A DNA stretch of 64,000 nt from assembly GCA_004352715.1 (NCBI GenBank), contig SCFE01000104.1:149351-213350 (forward strand), read 5' to 3'. The stretch is from Hofstenia miamia (lineage: Eukaryota > Xenacoelomorpha > Acoela). The translations under genes were made by a program, and so were the position numbers. Below the pieces are notes generated by a model that saw only the letters and a program-made list of their open reading frames with translations, was not told the DNA's origin and searched no databases. The stretch's first letter is position 1. The number at the start of each line of letters is the position of its first letter. Shown one piece after another: positions 46,741 through 58,066 of this stretch.

Positions 46741-47639
46741 TGCACAAGCATTCAAGTTCGAATCTAGCAATTTCTTGTGGCAAAACTGAAATCCTTCATT
46801 GAATTTGATTAAATTTGTATTCATTATATTTTTCTTTGCAGATTATTATTACATGACTTTTGAATTCTTACAGAATGCCTTTATTTTATCTAATGTGTAG
46901 CATACTTTATAAATATTTTTCATTTCTAAATATGTCCTATAAATATATTAATATCATTTAGAATCGAATTGTACACAATGTGGCAATGAAATTCTTTACC
47001 ATGCGCATAGTTCTGGTTAAATACGCAAGAGTTTGTAATTGCGTTCATACATAAATTTCATTTTTTTCTTTATTGTAGAAGTAAATCCATAAAATACTTT
47101 CTCGTTTTTGAATGTTTATACTAATACTATCATAAAATTTTCAATATGTTAACATATTACGTAGTATTTACAAAGATTGAAGTCGTAGCAGTTGAATTTC
47201 TTGAAAATTAACCTATTTTTAAAAATTAATTAGTAAATATCACTAACTTGTTTCATGTAATTTCGAATTATTATAAAATTTCGAAATTTTTGTATGTGTG
47301 CATTCATTTTTTGCGAAAAAAATTTGTACTAGAGTTGTGAAAATCAATTCTCCTAAAGAGGAGGCATTTCTAATCACAGATCAATGTGAAAGCACTCTGG
47401 AGAAAATAATTCCCAAATAACAACAAAACTTAATAACCCTACAAGATATAAAGTCGATTTCTTCTTATATGACAGTAGAAAAACGCCGACTGCTGTTATC
47501 AGAAAGAGTAAGTAGAACCAGTAAATTGAAATGCAATGAGATGCCATGAAATATATTTCATCATAAATATGACACCTCCTTGGCAAATGTGCAAGTGCTG
47601 TTATTTTTTTTCGGAAGTTCAAGTTGTGCTAATACCAAA
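46741..47639. repeat. Spacer with inverted-repeat arm (47090-47480)
   Basis: 47090-47480 matches the reverse complement of about 51960-52345 (shared TCTCGTTTTTGAATGTTTAT, TTTCATGT, AATTATTATAAAATTTC, AGAGTTGTG, ATTTCTAATCA, TCGATTTCTTCTT). The arms face each other and enclose about 4.5 kb including a TIR element. Confidence 0.65.
47374..47622 (-). CDS. Small open frame with hydrophobic segments, doubtful
   Basis: 82 codons starting with Met, with two hydrophobic stretches (FYLLFLITAVGVFLL and LYLVGLLSFVVIWELF) separated by KKK. No family is recognised. The paralogous arm near 51980 keeps a similar but broken reading (LSFFAFWIYLL), which hints at a decayed gene fragment carried in a repeat rather than a gene of its own. 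Confidence 0.2.
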   Translation of the reverse strand: MNFRKKITALAHLPRRCHIYDEIYFMASHCISIYWFYLLFLITAVGVFLLSYKKKSTLYLVGLLSFVVIWELFSPECFHIDL

Positions 47640-47905
47640 TTTCATCATTGGGGTCATTGCCCATTATGTAATGTGAGATGTATTTTTAAAACATTGCTAC
47701 AATGAACTTTTCATAACTGAAACATGTCGTCAGTTTGCCTAAAGCCTAAAATTCAAAAGTAAAATTTTGTTGAAAAATTAATTTTTCCAATTTATTTTTG
47801 TCAAAATTATTTCGTCATAGTTGGCGTCAAATAATTTCTCTATATTCTCATACGCCAAATAGACATAGGTGTTACGAGAACGTCAGGTCTGTCCCATTGG
47901 CACAT
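47640..47905. repeat. Dispersed repeat related to 57235-57465
   Basis: Both copies share, in order, AAAAATTAATTT, TTTTGTCAAAA, TTTGTCA/TTCGTCA, TGGCGTC, GGCAAATAG/CCAAATAG and ACATAGGTGTTAC/CCATAGGTGTTAC. Confidence 0.55.
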
Positions 47906-48206
47906 TCTTCTGCTCATCTTACCTACTAAATTTCCTCAAACGAAAAACGCTCTTCAGTGTAATTGATTTACCTGACGCATATAAAACTGAGCAAGTGGTT
48001 CTCCAAGATATGCGCATTCAACACTCCTTTTGGACAATATTATTGGAGAAGTCTGCCTAGTGGATTTGTATCGGCATCATATAAAGTTCAATAAATGTTT
48101 GACAGTATATTTGGAGAAATGATAGCCATACATGATGATTTATGCATTGCTACAGAAGATGAAGTAAGTTATGTATTTGAACGAGAAAGAAAACAACCAA
48201 TCATTA

Positions 48207-50358
48207 CCCAGGAAACATTCCATTTTTGGTCCACTAATGGGCCATTGTTGGTGCCATTATTGTCCATTGGTGGTAAATGGCCGCTGGCCCATTGTTGGCC
48301 CAACAATGTTTGCCAACCGTAATCCATTACTGGGCCATTGGTGAGCCAAGAATGGCCGATTAATGGGCCATTGATGGCAATCAGTAGGTTTTGATAATAT
48401 AGCATTAAATTTTATATGCAGAAAACAATTTTATATTGTTAAGCAGTTCAAACATTACTGTTTAAACAAACACAAGCCCAACAAAGGACAATACGATACC
48501 TTTGGGATCCTGTCATTCATATTTAATACTAACATTTGTTAGAAATTTGAAAGAAAGTTTTGGTTATAAATGATAACAATAAGCATAAAAATCTGCCAAA
48601 TTTACCAAAAATTTTTAATTTTAAAATTAAGTACACTTTTGAAATAATACTATCTTAAGTCGTGAAAAATCTCTTCTGCTGAAGTGTAGCTTTCTTATAT
48701 AACTGTTAATTTCAAAGTGTCCAAATGTTTATGAATAAATTATTTTTAAAATACGTTTAGCAGGTATATCATAATTTCTACAAATTAAAAATTTCAAAAT
48801 ATTTTTTCGTATTTCCTTTTATTATATTAAAAAGAACTAGGAATCAAAATAATGAAGTGACTTTTATTTGCAAGCATCTGCTCATTGATTATTGATTACT
48901 AAGGTTGCTACTGATGCCACTAATGGTCCCCCAATGGGACACTGATGGCATCAGTGGTCACAAATATTGCATGTTTTTGCCACCAGCAGTTTACTGATTA
49001 TGGCCAATGTTATATTATGATTTGTAATTCGCAACTTGGTATAATTTGATTGAGTTATGGCCATCGGCGTATTTTGGAGAGCCTTGCACCTGCCCCTCTT
49101 TGGGCAGGCTAATTTCAACTCATTCTTATACGATCTGATCGATATATTGATGAACAGTCTTTTTGTTTGACATAAAGTGCAAAAAGTAGTATTTTATTTA
49201 TTCTTATTAACCCCGTCAGTCTTTTTGGTTTATTTATCATTTATGCATGGGCGAATGCGGTATTATGCTAAGAGGGTGAAAAAATACCTATGCCTATATG
49301 TCTCTGATAAGAATTAGGCCTTCCGCTTTTAGAAATACCTCAATACGCGCCTGGTTAAGGATACAGTTGAAACTGTGTATAGCATATTATAGTTAAGATG
49401 GAACACCTTGCTTCAAACAATTGAGTTCATTATAAAGTGCTCATAAAAACAAGAGCTGGAATAGTAAATTGTGCCATCAAATACAAAAGGTTAAGTAAAT
49501 TCATTTGTATTGAAAATTAAATTTGATCAGTCATAATTGTAAATTATTAAATTCATATTTGTTTGCTAGATGGCAGATGCCATTAATGGGACATTATTGG
49601 GCAATTAATGGCTATGAGAAACTGATAAATAATACTTTTTGNNATACGATCTGATCGATATATTGATGAACAGTCTTTTTGTTTGACATAAAGTGCAAAA
49701 AGTAGTATTTTATTTATTCTTATTAACCCCGTCAGTCTTTTTGGTTTATTTATCATTTATGCATGGGCGAATGCGGTATTATGCTAAGAGGGTGAAAAAA
49801 TACCTATGCCTATATGTCTCTGATAAGAATTAGGCCTTCCGCTTTTAGAAATACCTCAATACGCGCCTGGTTAAGGATACAGTTGAAACTGTGTATAGCA
49901 TATTATAGTTAAGATGGAACACCTTGCTTCAAACAATTGAGTTCATTATAAAGTGCTCATAAAAACAAGAGCTGGCATAGTAAATTGTGCCATCAAATAC
50001 AAAAGGTTAAGTAAATTCATTTGTATTGAAAATTAAATTTGATCAGTCATAATTGTAAATTATTAAATTCATATTTGTTTGCTAGATGGCAGATGCCATT
50101 AATGGGACATTATTGGGCAATTAATGGCTATGAGAAACTGATAAATAATACGTTTTGAAAATTGAAATCAAACTTTAATGTAATTCTTATGTTATATACA
50201 ATAATATAATAATTTTTTTGTAAAATTGTGGAATTTTAAGATTCTTAAAACTTTGTTTTGTTGGTTATGGTTGGCAAATGAATGGCAAATGAGTGGCCAT
50301 TGTTGACCAGGAGTGCAAGCAGTGAGCAGTTGTGGACCAATAATGGTTGTTTCCTGGG
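48207..50358. mobile_element. TIR element with ATGGGCCATT-type subterminal repeats
   Basis: Left end CCCAGGAAACATTCCATTTT and reversed right end CCCAGGAAACAACCATTATT, both continuing TTGGTCCAC. Inside each end, variants of AATGGGCCATTGTTGG and TGGCAATCA recur many times in both orientations (48230-48380, 48910-48960, 50090-50130, 50265-50345). It is 2152 bp as assembled, about 1.64 kb after removing the false 514-bp duplicate. No transposase is seen, so it is non-autonomous. The superfamily is not identified and no clear target duplication is visible. Confidence 0.7.
49128..50157. repeat. 514-bp tandem duplicate across two N
   Basis: 49128-49641 and 49644-50157 are equal in length and nearly identical. 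The NN at 49642-49643 marks an unmerged overlap. Confidence 0.9.
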
Positions 50359-51660
50359 GATAGAGATATTTATCAAATAACCACATGGTCCTTATAAAAT
50401 TGATCTAAAAGTAAGCTTATCAACACACACGACGTTTCAAACTGTAATCAGTGGCATAGATAAAACAAATTTAAGACAGAAAGTACATTGAATTAGCTCA
50501 TTATTAGTGTATTAATTTAGTATATAGTGAGAATAAGTGGCCGAGTAGTTTTAGTGGTCGAAGTAGAGAACATTAAGAAATCTCAAGGATAGGTTATGTG
50601 AAATTTTAAACGTCTGTTTTCTTTTATTGTATTTATAATATATTTTTATATTTACAAGTTTGACCTGGTTTTCTTAATCCAGCAAGTCAAACACCTTGGT
50701 TGAAATTGGATTACATTTAGGGTGCTAATATTATTACGACACAGTAAATTTCTGAGTTGTAATTTGATTCTAAAAATCCTATTTCACAACAATCTGTACT
50801 TGCTTTTCAAAATAATAAATTGTATGAATTTCCAAGCACTCATGAGATGCAGAATTTTGAGAAAATTAGATAATACCACACGAATTGTATAAACCTTAAA
50901 GGAACATAAAAATCATTGCTAACATTATTCCTAACCTGTGCATTTATGTATTGATCCACAAATTGGAAAATGCTATACACAGCTTTACAATGCTAAAAAC
51001 GTTAACATTCGCTTTTTTCTCAATCAATGAGTAATTTTTAATAATCACAAATAAAGACATATCGCCATTTCAAAACGAATCAATTATATGTCATGAAACT
51101 CGCAAAACATTTTTAATTACGAAAACACTAAAACATTTTCATAAAAAAATACATTTACGCAAAAATGATTAAATTTTTGATTTTACAAAACACATACTCA
51201 TACACAGTTTGGAAAATAGCATTAAGCGCTCATGAAATTGAAAAATGATTATGGTAATTAAAGTAATTCTACAAAATATATAACTTCAAGTAAAAAGAAG
51301 CAAAATTTTTAAATTAAGATGAATATCAAAGCTATATAAAATAAATTTATGCATACGTATAGTACTTAAAACTATTAATCTAATTAATATATACTTGTGA
51401 TTGTTTATGAGATTATAAAAACACAACAGCAATCGTTAAATGATTTAAACTACATTTTGTACATTAGGTATTAAAACAACTTAGGAATATTTTCTAAATA
51501 TAGAAATAAATAGCTTAAATTACAATTACCAGCAACTGATAAAGTGAAATAAATACTTCTTCAAGGCGATTTACTCATTGTATTCAAATATAAAATTTAT
51601 ATCTCGCAATATGCAATTAGGAAAACCGGATTTTAACTCAATTTACCTATTAAATGTTTT
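50359..51660. other. AT-rich spacer
   Basis: No coding signal. Confidence 0.5.
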
Positions 51661-51664
51661 AAAA

Positions 51665-51999
51665 TTATAGAGATTGAGAATTTTTAAAAATTAACCTGAT
51701 CTTGTTAGAGTTTGTAAGGCATAGCATTGGAGAGAATGCCAATATATTTTGGATTTCCAAGTATTTTTCCAAAATTTGAAAGTCTAAAATATGTATTCGA
51801 TCTATTGGTAAGGAATTTAATACATCTGAAATTTTTCGATTCGCTATTGTTTTATTAGTAAATACTGTAGCACATTTGACAATTTTCGTTTGCATAGCAT
51901 TTTGATTTGGAAAACTTAATATTCCAAAAATCACTAATAAGCAAAAATATGTGAAAGAAGAAATCGATTTTAAATTTTCTAAGGTTCTAAGTTTTTTTG
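51665..51999 (-). CDS. Open frame with signal-peptide-like start, unknown
   Basis: About 110 codons open. The hydrophobic stretch SSFTYFCLLVIFGILSFPNQ followed by NA looks like a signal peptide with a cleavage site; the rest (IVKCATVF, VLNSLPIDRIHILDF, MLCLTNSN) has few cysteines and no recognised domain. There is no ATG in frame at the start, so it would need an upstream exon. Only its first third overlaps the inverted-repeat arm. Confidence 0.2.
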
Positions 52000-52345
52000 C
52001 ATTTTGGATTTATCTTCTCCACGATTGATGTATGATTAGAAATAATTCCCCTTTAAAGATATAATTTCCACAACTCTAATGGAAATTTTTGTTAAAGATA
52101 TTAAATGTGTAGAAACATGAAATTTTATAATAATTCGTAATCACATGAAACAGAATTTGTAATATTAATTTATTAAAATGCAAAAATAACTTACATTGTT
52201 GAATATAGTCAACTGTTACGACTTGAATCGTTGTAAAAACTGAATAATGTGTCAAAATGAAGACATCTTTTCGTCATCGGCAATGAAGAAAATGCTAATT
52301 TTATGACAATATTAGTATAAACATTCAAAAACGAGAAAGAAAAAC
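51960..52345. repeat. Inverted-repeat arm (pairs with 47090-47480)
   Basis: Reverse complement of the left arm at an estimated 70-80% identity by eye. Confidence 0.65.
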
Positions 52346-54897
52346 GTACATACACTTAAATTTGACTATTATTTATTGTATATTGAGATTTTGTTTCTGT
52401 ATTTTGAAACATTAATGGTTTTGTTTATGTGCGTTTTATTTAATATTGTAAATACCCATTTTAAGGCAATCTACAAACTACATTATGTATTTGAAAGATG
52501 AACTTTACTATTTATTGAAAAGATTGCACAATATATAGAATAAACTTCAATAAACACATTAAATACTGTAACAAAAAAGCTTATAAATGAAAGTTATGTA
52601 TGAATGTAGTGACGAACTTTGCAGAGGAGCAATTTTATATTAATAAAAATGAATAAAGGTGATAAATAATTGAATGCAAAATTTTATAAATGAAATTTAT
52701 ATGCAGGCACAAGTTCCATCATTAATACAAAATGACGATGAAAATTTACTTTTTTATTCTCTCAAGCCAGTACATCAATTTTAAAAATGTTTATTTCATT
52801 CAAGTGAGTCATTTATTTTTAAAATTAAATGGAAAAATTTGCAAAGATGCTCATGTTAAGACTTTTATTAGATGTTTAAGAAAGCTATATGTATATATGG
52901 ATAAAAAATACCTTTTGTATATATACATACAATATAAGTTTTGTTAAATATAAAACAATTTCTGAATATAACAAGAATTTATGAAATTTAATACTACTGC
53001 TATTATTCATTGTACAGAACAAATTCATTAACAAAAAATATACGATTATTTCAATATACTAGTCCTTTCAATGGTATAAAACTACAAACGTACAATTTAA
53101 AATTATTTATAGTTTGGCTATGTAATGTATGAATATTCACATCTTTTAGCCACACATCCTTATTATTCATGAATTAATGGCAGGTTGTGACTAATCAATT
53201 AAATGATGTCAATCAATTTTTACACATGTATGCGAACGCTTTTTTTGGTGACAGATTACAATGTCACAAAAATTTTTTTGCTGGAAATCGCTTTTGCAAT
53301 TTCAGCAAAAAGCGTTTGATGAGAAAAACGTATTGAAAACATATTTACTTCATTTATACCAGAGGCATTAACTAATAAATCGTTTTACTTTATTAAAATT
53401 TTAGGATTGTGGCATTTATCATTTACAGAACTTTATTGTAGAATCATCACCCAGGCCGAATTCTGTATTAATTCTGTACTATTTAGAGATGCTGAACTAC
53501 AGTTTCTTTCAAGCGGGGTAATGTCTATCTATGTTTAACTTTCGTTGTCTCATGTACACATTTTCCAATTGTCCACACTAAACTATATTTATTATGCATG
53601 CAATATAAGAGTAACATGTAACAGCCACAATTTGGGTAGCCATATGAGAGAGACTCCAGTTAACAATGGGCCCACTGCCCGAAGCGGTATCTGATCACCA
53701 AGACCCATCCGCCCAACTGCAACAGAGTAGAGTTCCATCCATCAATCGACTCAGCTCATTCTCAAAGAACTATTTTTTTATGTGTACCCTAACTATGTGA
53801 TAATAAAGAAAGGACAAACTATTCGACTTAATAGCTCATTCTCATTTGTGTGTAACTTTAATAGTATAGCAATGCAACCGTTCATTGGCACTAACTGCTG
53901 ATGGAAAAATCTACTAAATAAATAACGCAGCAGTAATCTACCTTACATATAACAATAATCAATTCAAATTACTAACTACTGACACTAGCTGCAACGAAAA
54001 TAAAAAGGAGTTAAAACTATCTACAACTAATAGCAGCTTCCTAACCTACAATAAAAACACGAGATAAAATAACTTTAATATATACAAGGTCGTTTTCGGT
54101 CATTATGGATCTAAAATAAGATAAATAACAGTTAACGGACCTAGGGTTGGCGATCTCGCCTTATTTCGAACTTGTTACTATATGCAACAACAAAAGCGAT
54201 CGATAGCCAGCTGGGCAATAAGTAAAAAGCCCTTACACCTATCCATATCTTAAATGCATTGTATTGATCTAGGCAACAACAATTTCTAACCCTCGCAACA
54301 GCCTTTTGATCGCTACAAGCATGAAATGCCTAGCTGCGCATTTGTATAAATAATCAAACCAATAATAGAAGATAAGTATAATTCCAAAGAATATAATCCA
54401 TCAACTTTTCACACTGTGACGTAGCTATTTATACAGACTTTTAACAACATATTTGCACTATTCTAACAGTCAAACAAAACACCTGTCTTCTGTTGTAATT
54501 TGTCTTCCCACGCCCAGTGTATTGACCTCAAATTAATGACAAGCGTATTATCTTGGCTTCTTGCACTATATGTTTTTTTTGCAAATGTTTGTCCACTCAC
54601 TCAATGCATGAAAAGCCATTAATAGCATTCATTCTAAACATCAAATTTCTTTTCTTTTCTTTATTTCTCTATTTAACTGTTAAAATTTGTAGTTATAGAA
54701 TGATTATGCTACATTATAAATTGGGAAAAACATGTTGTAATAATAATTGAGATTGTTTTCCAACTTGCGAAAATAATTTTTGTATATTGAAAGAATTCTA
54801 GTATCATATGAAAATGTTTTATTTAATCGTGATAAATGTTAAAGTGATTTAAACTTCATATTTGTAAAATTTGCACTAGTTTATTAATTGGCAGATA
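52346..54897. other. Spacer
   Basis: No gene recognised. 53640-54320 is less AT-rich and may be an unrecognised repeat; it has no long open frame. Confidence 0.45.
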
Positions 54898-55346
54898 GCA
54901 AGTTTACAATTGGATACATTTTGACATTTGAACATTGGGATATAGATAAAACTATGTAATGTTAATATTATCTTTGAAGAAGTGCAAGTTTGTCCACACA
55001 GCGGCATAATGGAATTTTACATGGTTGTACTGTTTTTATTATACGCTACATTTGACATTTGAACAATAGAATATAGATAAAATCACGTAATATTGACTTT
55101 CTACACATATGAATATACACGCAGCCGGTATAAAGGAATTTCACATTGATGAAAGAACTACCCTAGAGATTTCAAACTTTTTGGTAAGCCATTTTTATAA
55201 TTAAATCTCAGATATTGTTTTGATTCTTAACGTTTTTTTGCAATATTATCTCTAGTTAGTTTTACAGATATCTCTTTTAAAACGTAATCTATTTTATTTT
55301 AATGAATTGCTGCGAATTTGCTGTCCAATGTAAATATAAATATATA

Positions 55347-56706
55347 CAGCGGCCGCCTAAAATTTGGAAGCGGTATCAATTTTGTATTGAAACTTATAAA
55401 ATGATTAGTTTTGTCATCCAAATTATTTATTTAGCAAATAATGTATACAAAACTGATATTAGCATAAAAATACAAACAATTGAAGCATGTATTCATTATA
55501 GTGTTAATATTTTGTAGATTTTCCCTTTGAATCAAGAACAGCTTTAATGCGTCTTGGCATACTTGAAACCAATTTATTGCATAATTCTGCAGATATCTCG
55601 GTAACCCAGACTTCTCGAATACACTTGATTAAGTCATCATATGATGATGGATTTCTCTGTGCAACTTTCTTTTTCAACAATGGCCATACTTGTTCGATGG
55701 GGTTAAGGTCGGGACTTGATCCTGGCCAATTTCTTAACAGTTGAAATGGTTGTGTATTGAACCAATTGAGAACAATTTTCGCCGTGTGGCATCTTGCACC
55801 ATCGTGCTGGAAATGTGTTGCATTTCGAAGTGGCATCCATACAGGTAATGTATCCTTAAGAATAGATCGTCCTCTGGCTGAGATGGAGGCCCATATCATC
55901 ACAGTTATTGGGTGTTTCACAGTTGCCTGGACATATCTTTGATTATATCGTTTCCCTGGTGGCCGACGAATTATTTTTCCACACTGATTGAATTGGGCAA
56001 TAGTTGCCTCATCGCTAAACATAACATTCGACCAGTTAGTGTCAGTCCATGCTTCATAGTCTTTGGCAAAGCGAAGTCTATCCTCAATGTTTTTTGGAGA
56101 CAGATGGGGCTTTTTGGCTGCCCTATAGCTCTTAAGTTTGAACTCATCTTTTAGTCTTCTTTGGATTGTGCGGATGCTAGGAGAAATAGGTGCAGCAGGC
56201 AACTTTCCTTTAATTAAGGCAGCTGTGGTCAATGGTTCAGTAACAGCAGAACGACGCATCATGTTATCAGTACTTTGGGAGGTACACCTTGGACGACCAG
56301 ACCTCCTACGACTTGAATACACACCAGTTTCTTCAAATCTTTTAACTGTTTTTGACACTGTACCTCGTGACACACCTATTCGTTGAGCGACAGTTCTATG
56401 AGAATACCCTTCATTGCATAATATCACAATTTGTGCCCTTTTTTCCTTTGAAATTTCACGATTTTGTGCCATATTTCATTTAATTATTCACTCTGTAAAT
56501 TATTTACTAAATCAAACTTTATTAACACACACTCTGAAAAAGAATGTAAAACATTGATTTTCTTATTAATTTAGTCAATTCTGATTGGCTGTGTTTAACT
56601 CTAATTGGATAATCGTCAAAATTCTAATGTATTTATAGAATTAAAAGAAATTTCCAAGAAAATTCCAAGAAATTTCCAAGTGCTTCCAAATATTTGGCGG
56701 CCACTG
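55347..56706 (-). mobile_element. Tc1-like transposon, complete ends
   Basis: 1360 bp with terminal inverted repeats: left CAGCGGCCGCCTAAAATTTG and reversed right CAGTGGCCGCCAAATATTTG, both continuing GAAGC (3 mismatches in 25), flanked by TA on each side (55345-55346, 56707-56708). It carries one minus-strand transposase frame. The paralogous empty site at 19679-19680 has a single TA, confirming insertion by the standard cut-and-paste route. Confidence 0.95.
55504..56472 (-). CDS. Tc1-family transposase, open but internally shortened
   Basis: 322 codons from ATG (MAQNREISKEKRAQIVILC). An N-terminal paired-type helix-turn-helix region (residues about 8-50, YSHRTVAQRIGVSRGTVSKT), an AT-hook-like RRSGRPR, a second HTH (IRTIQRRLKDE), then the catalytic domain: VMFSDEAT (Asp 1), HFQHDGARCHT (Asp 2), SSPDLNPIEQVW (Glu). 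The second Asp and Glu are about 35 residues apart, right for a DD34E Tc1 enzyme. The first two Asp are only about 70 residues apart where roughly 90 is usual: ISARGRSILKDTLPVWM is followed directly by PLRNATHF, so about 20 residues seem deleted in frame. The frame has no stop, so the copy is young, but activity is doubtful. Confidence 0.93.
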   Translation of the reverse strand: MAQNREISKEKRAQIVILCNEGYSHRTVAQRIGVSRGTVSKTVKRFEETGVYSSRRRSGRPRCTSQSTDNMMRRSAVTEPLTTAALIKGKLPAAPISPSIRTIQRRLKDEFKLKSYRAAKKPHLSPKNIEDRLRFAKDYEAWTDTNWSNVMFSDEATIAQFNQCGKIIRRPPGKRYNQRYVQATVKHPITVMIWASISARGRSILKDTLPVWMPLRNATHFQHDGARCHTAKIVLNWFNTQPFQLLRNWPGSSPDLNPIEQVWPLLKKKVAQRNPSSYDDLIKCIREVWVTEISAELCNKLVSSMPRRIKAVLDSKGKSTKY

Positions 56707-57045
56707 TACTTTATCATAAATAGAAACGTCGTTTGTTTCTTAATACATTAATATAGATACTACCATGTAAAATTCATAATGTGCAAATACACGTTGTGTT
56801 TGTTCCTACAGCATTCCCTCAACATCAATGATGATAAACTAACACAATAGACAAATTTAATAGTGCGATATATATCGTCATTATAAGCAAAGTGTAGAAT
56901 GAATTACATTTTTGTCTTGTCTCAAACACAAATGTGGGTTTTACCACATACATTTATTAAATATTAGATATTGCGAGTTCTTGGATAAAGTAGTTTTTAG
57001 TTTATTCCGAAAAACAAATTTGTTTTATTACCGAAATAAGGCATT

Positions 57046-58066
57046 ATACTATTTTGTGTAATGTACGCTTTTACATTTAGCACAATTTATACACAATAGA
57101 TGAATATATAGTTATAATTCTTCCCTTTGCATACTACATCTTTGATTAATATTAATACATGTTGAAATATACGTCTATACAAAATATATACCCATGTTTT
57201 GGGTTTTACATCTATGAATTTTTTTCTTTAATACAGTGTTGCATGTTTAAACATTGTTATGACAAACATGCCTTAGTTGAAATTAGTCATCAATTATATC
57301 ACTTTGCCCAAATCCTAGAAATCAAAAATATAAACTTAGTCAAAAAATTAATTTGTTCAATTTAGCTTTGTCAAAAATATTTTGTCACTAGATGGCGTCC
57401 AATATAATTACTTTATTTCCACATGGCAAATAGCCATAGGTGTTACAGGCCGTCCTTAACTACTGATAGATTCATGTTGCCATTATCTAGCTTTAAGAGA
57501 AATACTCACTCAACACACTGTATTAAATTTGAATGATGAAATCCACTGCTTCACATAGATATCACAATATACTAGTCTATAATCCCGTGGATTTCAATTA
57601 TCCCAGTATTTGTGTATATTTAGTTTTTAGAAAAACATTAAATAAAATTTCTCATTCCATTTTACTGGTAAAACTTAAAAAGGTTGGTCTTTGATGTAAA
57701 AACCTTAGAGAAAATACCGCCAAAATAATAGCTTTAATTCACTATAACGTAAGTAAAAAAATTGTGGGAATATAAAAATATTTAAAATGATAATTATACA
57801 ATGCAACACAAATTAATTAGTTCAAACCACACAACAGGACTAACAAGCTATTAGCAATAACATACAATAACAAAGTTAACTATAGTTCATTTTTCCATTC
57901 TAATTAAAATCCTGCTTGATAACGGTTTGTTGGTTTTGATTACATCATTAAACAACGAATTGGCATTTCAGATGGCATAATAGTTGAGTAAAATTTCTTC
58001 GGTAAAAGGCTTAGCAAGATTGCTATCCGAGGATTCAATATCAGGTGCAGATGGTGTTAGGGTGTC
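57046..58066. other. Spacer with a dispersed repeat (57235-57465)
   Basis: Contains the partner of the repeat at 47640-47905. Otherwise no coding signal. Confidence 0.45.

Larger units (their letters stand above)
54898..57045. repeat. Inverted-repeat copy 2 (pairs with 19275-20132), split by Tc1
   Basis: The flanks of the Tc1 element at 55347-56706 join into one sequence that is the reverse complement of 19275-20132. Confidence 0.8.

Noticed and set aside
48095-48405. Gly/Trp/Pro-rich frames on both strands
   Set aside because: Produced by the ATGGGCCATT-type words of the TIR element end; symmetric on both strands, so not coding.
52732-52947. 71-codon Met-initiated frame rich in Tyr, Ile and Lys
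   Set aside because: Composition is that of random AT-rich DNA, with no homology or splice support.
55547-56386. Four plus-strand frames of 60-82 codons within the Tc1 element
   Set aside because: Shadows of the minus-strand transposase.
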